A stretch of DNA of 11,331 bases. Origin: Anaerolineaceae bacterium (GTDB lineage Bacteria > Chloroflexota > Anaerolineae > Anaerolineales > Anaerolineaceae). The notes below the pieces were generated by a model. That model did no database searches. It worked only from the letters and a program-made list of their open reading frames with translations, and was not told the DNA's origin. This document shows positions 7,283 to 11,331 of this stretch, piece by piece. Position numbers and translations under genes: made by a program. Positions within the stretch are counted from its first letter, which is position 1, and each line of letters begins with the position of its first letter. Location of the stretch: NCBI GenBank assembly GCA_003532515.1, contig DOEX01000007.1, forward strand, positions 1-11,331, in the 5' to 3' direction.

Positions 7283-8017
7283 ATGGAACTACGAGGCAAA
7301 ACAGCATTAGTTACAGGCGGTGGTATCAGACTTGGCAGAGCAATTGCTCTTGCGCTTGCTCAGGAAGGTTGCAATGTTGCTATCCATTTCAATCGATCCA
7401 GGGAGAAGGCAATTGAAGTAAAACAACAAGCTATCGATCTCGGTGTGAAAGCAGAGGTTTTTCAATTTGACCTTTCAGATTTTTCCTCTCTGGACCAGCT
7501 GATGAAAGATGTAAACAATCAGCTCGGAACCGTTGACATCCTGATCAACAACGCTGGAAATTACAAAAAGGGCAATGGATTAAAAACCGAATACGACTCG
7601 TTACAAGCAACATTCAACGTGAATTTGTTTGCTCCCTGGTGGCTGATCAAAGCTTTCGAAAGTCAGCTCCCTTCTGAGAAAATGGGGAAAATAGTAAATA
7701 TCTGCGATGCCGGCATCTTTCGAACTGCCACTGATCATTTTGCCTACCGCCTATCCAAAAAAGCCCTGTGCGAAATGACCCATATGTTTGCGCTTGAGTT
7801 AGCACCAAATATCACTGTGAATGCAGTCGCGCCTGGCATCATGCTTCCGCTGGCTGGATATGAGCACATTGATCTGGAGCAAGTTGCGGCAAGGAAAATA
7901 CCACTCAACCGAATCGGATCGCCTGAGATCATCGCTGAAAACGTCCTTCATATACTCCACCAGGACTTCATGACCGGCTCGATTATCAAGATCGATGGCG
8001 GTGAAAATATTGTTTGA
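7283..8017 (+). CDS. SDR-family pteridine reductase-like oxidoreductase (PTR1/FolM type)
   Basis: NADPH-dependent short-chain dehydrogenase, 244 residues. It carries features that mark pteridine reductases rather than ordinary SDRs. The cofactor loop is TGGGIRLG with Arg16 (TGxxxRxG, as in PTR1 TGAAKRLG), followed by HFNRS (35-39), comparable to the PTR1 HYHRS NADPH-binding segment. NNAG (89-92) is followed by Tyr94, where PTR1 has the pterin-stacking Phe. The catalytic Ser is replaced by Asp142 (NICDAG), as in PTR1 and FolM, with Tyr155 and Lys159 in the YRLSK motif. The C-terminus ends in TGSIIKIDGG. It probably reduces a dihydropterin (dihydromonapterin or dihydrobiopterin) or dihydrofolate. 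AGAGGA lies six bases before ATG 7283. folB follows 12 bases downstream and folE faces it, which supports a pterin role. Annotation pipelines may call it only SDR oxidoreductase or 3-oxoacyl-ACP reductase. Confidence 0.85.
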   Translation: MELRGKTALVTGGGIRLGRAIALALAQEGCNVAIHFNRSREKAIEVKQQAIDLGVKAEVFQFDLSDFSSLDQLMKDVNNQLGTVDILINNAGNYKKGNGLKTEYDSLQATFNVNLFAPWWLIKAFESQLPSEKMGKIVNICDAGIFRTATDHFAYRLSKKALCEMTHMFALELAPNITVNAVAPGIMLPLAGYEHIDLEQVAARKIPLNRIGSPEIIAENVLHILHQDFMTGSIIKIDGGENIV

Positions 8018-8029
8018 AAGCAGGTCATT

Positions 8030-8386
8030 ATGGATAAGATACTAATAACAGGACTCGTAGCAACAGGAATTGTTGGTGTTAAAGAGCCTGAGAGGGAATT
8101 TCCCCAGGAATTGTTGCTGGATATTGAGCTTGAATACCCCTTATACAAAGCCGGCGAGAGCGATTCGATCGAAGATACGATCAGTTACTCTTTCGTTGCA
8201 AAATTCGTCCGAAAATGCGTACAGGCAAGCAGCTACTATACACTTGAAGCCCTGGCTGGACATCTTGTGAACGAGTTATTTGAAGAGACCCCTGCTGATG
8301 CTGTCCTGATAAAGATTGAAAAAGCTAACTTTGTCAGTAAAACTTCGAGAGTTGGCGTTCAAATTTATAGACAAAGAAGCATTTAA
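8030..8386 (+). CDS. folB: Dihydroneopterin aldolase
   Basis: Cleaves 7,8-dihydroneopterin to 6-hydroxymethyl-7,8-dihydropterin and glycolaldehyde in folate synthesis; many members also epimerise dihydroneopterin to dihydromonapterin. 118 residues, normal length. The family pattern is visible: an N-terminal strand ILITGLVATGIVGV, an EPEREFPQ segment (19-26), DSIEDTISYS with Tyr53, YYTLEALA with the pterin-anchoring Glu73, and the catalytic-Lys position Lys98 in KIEKAN, followed by the closing strand SRVGVQIYR. Substitution of the common KP by KA after the Lys is mild. The start ATG is 12 bases after the SDR stop with only a weak AGG-type ribosome site, so the two are probably one transcript and partly coupled. 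A substrate shared with the upstream reductase (dihydromonapterin) is a reasonable inference. Confidence 0.92.
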   Translation: MDKILITGLVATGIVGVKEPEREFPQELLLDIELEYPLYKAGESDSIEDTISYSFVAKFVRKCVQASSYYTLEALAGHLVNELFEETPADAVLIKIEKANFVSKTSRVGVQIYRQRSI

Positions 8387-8476
8387 TTCAGCGATTGGAG
8401 CAAACCCCATCCGTACGAAGAGGACATCGATCGCTCCGTATGCTTTACCGTCCCAGTCCTTCTCCAATAAACTGCG
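8387..8476. other. Spacer between convergent folB and folE with inverted repeats
   Basis: 90 non-coding bases. ATTGGAG (8394-8400) and CTCCAAT (8462-8468) are perfect inverted repeats 61 bases apart. GGAGC (8397-8401) and GCTCC near 8432-8436 could form an alternative shorter pairing. There is no T-run after either pairing, so no intrinsic terminator can be called for either gene. No tRNA or known small RNA is recognised. Confidence 0.35.
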
Positions 8477-9076
8477 TTAATGTATCATGTTCAAAAATTC
8501 CATGCGGGTTTCAAGGCGTGTTCTGAAACCACCCAACATGGCTGAAGTCGTCATGGAAGCTTGTTCTTTTTTAATGCCGCGCATCATCATACAAAGGTGC
8601 TGACCTTCAATTACCACCCCCACCCCCAATGGATTGATCGTTTCTTGTATGAAATGCGCAATTTGTTGGGTCATTCTTTCCTGGACCTGTAATCTATGCG
8701 CATACATATCAACAATTCGGGGTATCTTCGACAAGCCGATGACTTTATTACGTGGGAGATAAGCCACATGAGCCCGGCCGAAAAATGGCAGCAAGTGGTG
8801 TTCACACAGGCTGAAGAATTCGATGTCTTTTACTACGACCATCTCATCATAATCAACCGTGAACAGCGCTCCGTTGACCAACTTGATGGGATCCATTGTG
8901 TAACCTTCCAAGATCTCTTCATAGGCGTTTGCGACACGATGCGGTGTGCGCTCCAGCCCTTCTCTTTCCGGGTCTTCACCAACGGCTAATAAAATCTCTG
9001 AAACTGCATCGACAATTTTTTTCTTATCGATTGGTTTGTATTCAAAATTGGAAGGATTTTTTTCTATAGTGGCCAT
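8477..9076 (-). CDS. folE: GTP cyclohydrolase I
   Basis: Zinc enzyme that converts GTP to 7,8-dihydroneopterin triphosphate and formate, the first step of folate/pterin synthesis; works as a homodecamer. 199 residues with the full FolE core. RTPHRVANAYEE is at 43-54, and the zinc ligands are Cys91 and His94 in LCEHHLLPFFG and Cys162 in EGQHLCMMMRG. GLSKIPR is at 114-120, followed by LQVQERMTQQIA, and the TTSAMLGGFR end segment is present. The three zinc ligands are intact, so this is the classic FolE-IA rather than the metal-flexible FolE-IB. ATG 9076 has GAGG six bases upstream. It faces folB across 90 bases and lies just downstream of the hpf terminator on the same strand, with its probable promoter overlapping that terminator. 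Confidence 0.97.
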   Translation of the reverse strand: MATIEKNPSNFEYKPIDKKKIVDAVSEILLAVGEDPEREGLERTPHRVANAYEEILEGYTMDPIKLVNGALFTVDYDEMVVVKDIEFFSLCEHHLLPFFGRAHVAYLPRNKVIGLSKIPRIVDMYAHRLQVQERMTQQIAHFIQETINPLGVGVVIEGQHLCMMMRGIKKEQASMTTSAMLGGFRTRLETRMEFLNMIH

Positions 9077-9095
9077 TCTGCCTCGCTTCAGGCTA

Positions 9096-9124
9096 ATTGT
9101 ATATTAAAAAGCAGTCCAGTTGAA
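9096..9124 (-). promoter_or_regulatory. Candidate folE promoter overlapping the hpf terminator
   Basis: On the minus strand TTCAAC (9124-9119) and TACAAT (9101-9096) are separated by 17 bases. TACAAT differs from the -10 consensus at one position; the -35 match is poor. Transcription would begin around 9090, giving folE a short leader containing its GAGG ribosome site. The -35 hexamer is exactly the loop of the hpf terminator hairpin and the spacer contains its descending arm and T-run. There is no room for a promoter between the terminator and folE, so an overlap (or read-through) is required. Confidence 0.4.
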
Positions 9125-9134
9125 TGGACTGCTT
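9106..9134 (-). terminator. Intrinsic terminator of hpf
   Basis: On the minus strand AAGCAGTCCA (9134-9125) and TGGACTGCTT (9118-9109) form a perfect 10-base-pair stem around a 6-base loop, followed by a short T-run (to 9106) and AATAT. It starts 18 bases after the hpf stop codon. Its stem base AAGCAG/CTGCTT is the same as in the ppgK operon terminator. Confidence 0.85.
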
Positions 9135-9152
9135 ACACTAGTTATTTATGTA

Positions 9153-9710
9153 TTATTTGATGACTGGATCGATTAATCCGTAACTGCCATCACGTCGTCG
9201 GTAAAGCACATTGACCCGTCCGTTTTCCACGTTATAAAAAACGAAAAAGGCATCGTGCCCCAACAAGGCTAATTGTTCAAGTGCTTCTTCTTCGTGCATG
9301 GGTTCGAGATTGAAGGTCTTGCGTCTGGCAATCAGAGGTACATCCTCTTCCTCAACCTCCTCTATTACTGGAATAGTCTCGGTTTCGGGTTCACCAACAC
9401 GTTTGCGCCAATGTTTGCCTTTAAATCGATCGATTTGTCGGGTCATTTTTTCTACGGTTGCGTCGATTGCTGCAAACATATTGTCTGACCGCTCCTCCGA
9501 ACGAAGTATGAAACCTTTGCCTCGGATGGTAATTTGTGCAATGTAACGGTCGGAAGCGTTCCGCGCCGTTTTTGCATAGCTCAAATCTACCCGGCATTCC
9601 CCGATATCGTTTAGGAAACGCTCTAACTTACCAACCTTCTTTGTCGCATAATCTTGGATTCGATCTGTGAGTTCCAGGTCTTTAGTGTAAATGCCGATTT
9701 CTAATGCCAT
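9153..9710 (-). CDS. hpf: Ribosome hibernation promoting factor, long form
   Basis: Binds the 30S subunit and joins two 70S ribosomes into inactive 100S dimers in slow growth. 185 residues, the long form. The N-terminal S30AE/YfiA domain (about 1-100) contains GKLERFLNDIGECRVDLSYAK and ends in the basic stretch DRFKGKHWRKR. An acidic linker (about 107-124, EETETIPVIEEVEEED-like) comes next. The C-terminal dimerisation domain (about 128-182) includes RRKTFNLEPMHEEEALEQ, GHDAFFVFYN and VLYRRRDGSYGLIDP. ATG 9710 is preceded by a perfect AGGAGG with 6-base spacing. It has its own strong promoter and terminator and so is likely transcribed alone, as suits a stress-regulated gene. Its upstream neighbour is comF, an arrangement also known as comFC-hpf in Firmicutes. 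Confidence 0.95.
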   Translation of the reverse strand: MALEIGIYTKDLELTDRIQDYATKKVGKLERFLNDIGECRVDLSYAKTARNASDRYIAQITIRGKGFILRSEERSDNMFAAIDATVEKMTRQIDRFKGKHWRKRVGEPETETIPVIEEVEEEDVPLIARRKTFNLEPMHEEEALEQLALLGHDAFFVFYNVENGRVNVLYRRRDGSYGLIDPVIK

Positions 9711-9735
9711 AGTTAACCTCCTGGGATTTTAACGA

Positions 9736-9765
9736 ATTATACATTAATCATTAAGCAAAAATCAA
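9736..9765 (-). promoter_or_regulatory. Promoter of hpf
   Basis: On the minus strand TTGATT (9765-9760) and a perfect TATAAT (9741-9736) are separated by 18 bases in the 56-base gap between comF and hpf. TG lies directly before the -10. The predicted start near 9729 gives a leader of about 20 bases that contains the AGGAGG ribosome site. The -35 box reaches to within a few bases of the comF stop. It looks like a sigma-70-type promoter; I see no distinct stress-sigma motif. Confidence 0.65.
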
Positions 9766-9766
9766 T

Positions 9767-10492
9767 TCAGTCCAGTAAATTATTTACTTTCGCTACAGTC
9801 AAGCAGTAAACCCTCTTTGCCCCAGCTGCCATCAATTCTGTTGCAGCCGCTTCCATGGTTGCACCACTGGTATACACATCATCAACAACTAAGACAATTC
9901 TGCCTTTCACCTGAGGCGAATTGGCTACAAATGCCTGCCTTACGTTCTCCTGACGTTCAACGTGGTTCAACCCAACTTGCGAAGAAATTTCGTTAATCCT
10001 GATCAAAGCATCGCTTCTAAAGGGGATTTCCAGAAGTTCAGCCAATGGTTTTGCCAATCTTTCAGCCTGGTTATACCCCCGTTCCAGTCTTTTTTGCTCT
10101 CCAATCGGGATTGGTACTATCAAGTCGACTTCCCAATCCGTCCTTTGATAGACCAATTTTAACAACCCAGCCAAGTAACGACCAATCGTCAAATCGTTCT
10201 GATACTTAAGATGGTGGATAGCTTTTCTAATTGTTCCATCGTAATATGCGAATGCCCTGAAGCCAGAATAGGGAGATTGCTTATTGTCGCAATTCGGGCA
10301 TTTGCCGTTTTTACTCGTGAATGATCCACAATAGTTACACACATCTCTGGGTACCAACTTGATCTTACTGAAACATTCCGGGCAAATAAAGACCCCCTCC
10401 TCACCACAACCCAGGCAGGTTGGAGGAAATAGCCAATCCAAGGTTGTACGGGCAAAAGTTTGAGTAAAACCTTTGAAATGTTGTGATGACAT
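9767..10492 (-). CDS. comF: ComF family protein (double zinc ribbon plus phosphoribosyltransferase domain)
   Basis: ComFC/GntX-type protein, 241 residues. The N-terminal part has two zinc-ribbon knuckle pairs: Cys26-x2-Cys29 with Cys37-x2-Cys40, and Cys52-x2-Cys55 with Cys65-x2-Cys68. The C-terminal part (about 78-236) is a type I phosphoribosyltransferase fold with VDLIVPIP (122-129), RGYNQAERLA (138-147) and the PRPP loop LVVDDVYTSGAT (201-212). In transformable bacteria ComFC takes part in DNA uptake in the cytoplasm; elsewhere the role is unclear. No other competence gene is present, so competence cannot be claimed. ATG 10492 has no ribosome site of its own and lies one base after the stop of the small membrane-protein gene. 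Translation is therefore likely to depend on the upstream gene. Confidence 0.93.
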   Translation of the reverse strand: MSSQHFKGFTQTFARTTLDWLFPPTCLGCGEEGVFICPECFSKIKLVPRDVCNYCGSFTSKNGKCPNCDNKQSPYSGFRAFAYYDGTIRKAIHHLKYQNDLTIGRYLAGLLKLVYQRTDWEVDLIVPIPIGEQKRLERGYNQAERLAKPLAELLEIPFRSDALIRINEISSQVGLNHVERQENVRQAFVANSPQVKGRIVLVVDDVYTSGATMEAAATELMAAGAKRVYCLTVAKVNNLLD

Positions 10493-10493
10493 A

Positions 10494-10631
10494 TTATTGG
10501 ATCGTGCTTTGGTAAAAAAGTTGGATGGCAGGCCAGAAAACTGTGAATACAGTAAACAATATCATCAGGACAAGGATGATGATCAAAAAGTATTCGAATG
10601 GTCCTAAAGTTTTGAACGGACCGTTTTTCAT
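10494..10631 (-). CDS. Small single-pass membrane protein, 45 residues, function unknown
   Basis: Not a family I recognise. It begins MKNGPFKTLGPFEYF and contains one long hydrophobic helix (about residues 13-40, rich in I, L, F and V), ending QSTIQ. The short basic N-terminus suggests the N-terminus faces the cytoplasm. ATG 10631 has AAGGAG five bases upstream. A longer frame reaching 10841 is rejected, because it would cross the promoter region and start inside the divergent gene. Its TAA stop (10496-10494) is one base from the comF ATG, a layout typical of reinitiation, so the two genes form a transcription and translation unit. Such short hydrophobic genes are often missed by annotation. 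It could be a regulator, an anchor for ComF, or simply a leader that sets comF translation. Confidence 0.7.
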   Translation of the reverse strand: MKNGPFKTLGPFEYFLIIILVLMILFTVFTVFWPAIQLFYQSTIQ

Positions 10632-10653
10632 ACAAGCTCCTTCAACGAGTAGT

Positions 10654-10689
10654 AGTATATCTATTATAATTAAGACTTGCAAGTTGCAA
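10654..10689 (-). promoter_or_regulatory. Promoter region of the small membrane protein-comF unit, with a palindrome
   Basis: On the minus strand two TTGCAA hexamers occur in tandem (10689-10684 and 10682-10677). The second is 17 bases before TATACT (10659-10654), a good -35/-10 pair. The first is 15 bases before a perfect TATAAT (10668-10663), an alternative with short spacing. The perfect 10-base palindrome ACTTGCAAGT (10675-10684) covers the -35 of the main candidate, so it could be an operator. The gap is shared with the divergent plus-strand gene at 10765. Confidence 0.5.
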
Positions 10690-10764
10690 AACCTTATATT
10701 TTCTACGGTGAGATCATTTTGCTGATGATAGCATTCTAGAAAGCTTGAGTTGAAAAGGAGAAAG

Positions 10765-11286
10765 ATGACTGATATTTTTAATATCGTAAGTGGAGACCAG
10801 GACCCAATCAAAAAGTTGATTGGAAAAATCCCGGGCTTCAAGGGCTATGTCGAACGCGGCGATCGCCGAATGTCTGACAAAATTTTGCGCGAGACTGTTG
10901 CCAAGGAGTACGAGGCTCAATATCAGAGAATCTCTTCCTTGCAGCGTGATCTCATTTCAAGTGGCGGTTTGGCTTATATCGATGATCTCGAGAACGCAGC
11001 CATCAAGGTCCGTCAGTTTATCGACCGGATAAAGACGGCTTCCTATGGATATGCTGGCATTTTCGATGCAATCAAGATCCGCGAAGAGGAACTGGCAAAT
11101 ATTTATCAATATGACCTGACACTGCTTGAACATGCTGATGTGATCAGCGGTGCAATCGACAACGTTGCGGCTTCAATTGGCACAGATGGTCTGCCTGCTT
11201 CAATTCGCCATCTTACTGCCGTCTCACAGGAAGCCATTGATGCTTTCAACAAACGCTCTGATGCTCTCAAAGGTATCGCACTTTAG
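10765..11286 (+). CDS. Conserved-looking helical protein of unrecognised family, 173 residues
   Basis: I cannot name this family. The protein begins MTDIFNIVSGDQDPIKKLIG and contains IPGFKGYVERGDRR (about 22-35). The rest is mostly amphipathic helix with two likely coiled-coil stretches (about 37-65 and 70-92), then TASYGYAGIFDAIKI (about 91-105) and a helical C-terminus. There is no signal peptide or membrane segment and no catalytic motif. A TTG at 10750 is not used as the start because the ribosome site AGGAG (10756-10760) lies downstream of it, four bases before ATG 10765. It is divergent from the comF unit. The next gene starts 25 bases after its stop behind a strong ribosome site, so the two are probably an operon. 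From memory, similar proteins with the IPGFKGY and GYAG..DA blocks occur beside SPFH-domain genes; this is recall, not something shown here. Confidence 0.8.
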   Translation: MTDIFNIVSGDQDPIKKLIGKIPGFKGYVERGDRRMSDKILRETVAKEYEAQYQRISSLQRDLISSGGLAYIDDLENAAIKVRQFIDRIKTASYGYAGIFDAIKIREEELANIYQYDLTLLEHADVISGAIDNVAASIGTDGLPASIRHLTAVSQEAIDAFNKRSDALKGIAL

Positions 11287-11311
11287 TTATTGATCTTAAA
11301 GGAGGATTAAT

Positions 11312-11331
11312 ATGGCTAGAATTTTTGATGT
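11312..11331 (+). CDS. Start of a further gene, cut by the window end (possible SPFH-domain protein)
   Basis: ATG 11312 follows AAAGGAGG (11298-11305) by six bases, an excellent ribosome site. Only six full codons are visible (MARIFD, then GT of the next). This N-terminus resembles the MARIFDVIE-type start of bacterial SPFH/virion-core-like proteins, but six residues cannot establish it. It is in the same direction as the 173-residue gene and 25 bases after it, so it is probably the second gene of that operon. Confidence 0.6.

Noticed and set aside
8276..8467. Minus-strand open frame of 63 codons crossing the folB-folE spacer into folB
   Set aside because: It starts with TTG without a ribosome site, lies mostly antisense to folB, and shows no family motif; it is most likely a shadow frame.
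8394..8468. Bidirectional intrinsic terminator between folB and folE
   Set aside because: The 7-base inverted repeats are 61 bases apart and no T-run follows on either strand.
8387..8470. In-frame extension of folB by 27 sense codons after its TAA stop
   Set aside because: A run of this length without a stop is not rare by chance, FolB is already full length at the first stop, and the extension matches no family.
10750..10764. TTG start for the 173-residue protein
   Set aside because: The Shine-Dalgarno sequence AGGAG lies within these codons and is placed for ATG 10765.
10632..10841. N-terminal extension of the 45-residue membrane protein to 115 residues
   Set aside because: The extension overlaps the divergent gene antisense and the promoter region, while a strong ribosome site directly precedes ATG 10631.

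Overview
The window looks like chromosomal DNA from a bacterium of the Chloroflexota, probably the Anaerolineae. This rests on a fused transaldolase/glucose-6-phosphate isomerase, a ROK-type polyphosphate glucokinase, a simple single-membrane cell-wall gene (mltG) and moderate G+C by eye. No rRNA or marker protein is present to settle the taxonomy. There are no mobile elements, CRISPR arrays, tRNAs or large repeats. The genes are densely packed and no gene-free stretch exceeds 150 bases.

Layout. The 3' part of malQ (+) runs in from the left edge. It meets an EamA-family transporter (-) tail to tail with a 14-base overlap, and a hairpin terminator for malQ lies inside the transporter's coding sequence. 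A minus-strand operon then reads tal-pgi > ruvX > mltG > ppgK (7132 down to 2044). Its genes are spaced by a few bases or overlap, and it ends in a strong intrinsic terminator just in front of the transporter start. Diverging from tal-pgi is a plus-strand pair: a pteridine-reductase-like SDR and folB. Facing folB is folE (-). Further right on the minus strand come a long-form ribosome hibernation factor (hpf) with its own promoter and terminator, comF, and a 45-residue membrane protein whose stop codon is one base from the comF start. At the right edge a divergent plus-strand unit begins: a 173-residue helical protein of unrecognised family, followed by the first codons of another gene.

How the genes fit together. 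MalQ releases glucose from maltodextrins, PpgK phosphorylates glucose at the expense of polyphosphate, and Tal-Pgi converts glucose 6-phosphate to fructose 6-phosphate and links it to the pentose phosphate pool. These three genes form a coherent sugar-entry module, carried with housekeeping genes ruvX (Holliday-junction resolvase-like) and mltG (peptidoglycan). FolE, FolB and the SDR form a pterin/folate module. The SDR carries the cofactor- and pterin-site signature of pteridine reductases (PTR1/FolM), including an Asp where ordinary SDRs have the catalytic Ser. The comF-hpf pair resembles the comFC-hpf neighbourhood known from Firmicutes.

The points most worth following are the PTR1-like SDR in the folate cluster, the unrecognised 173-residue protein and its downstream partner, the 45-residue membrane protein coupled to comF, and the terminators that overlap coding sequence or a promoter. 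I see no clear novel defence or mobile system here.
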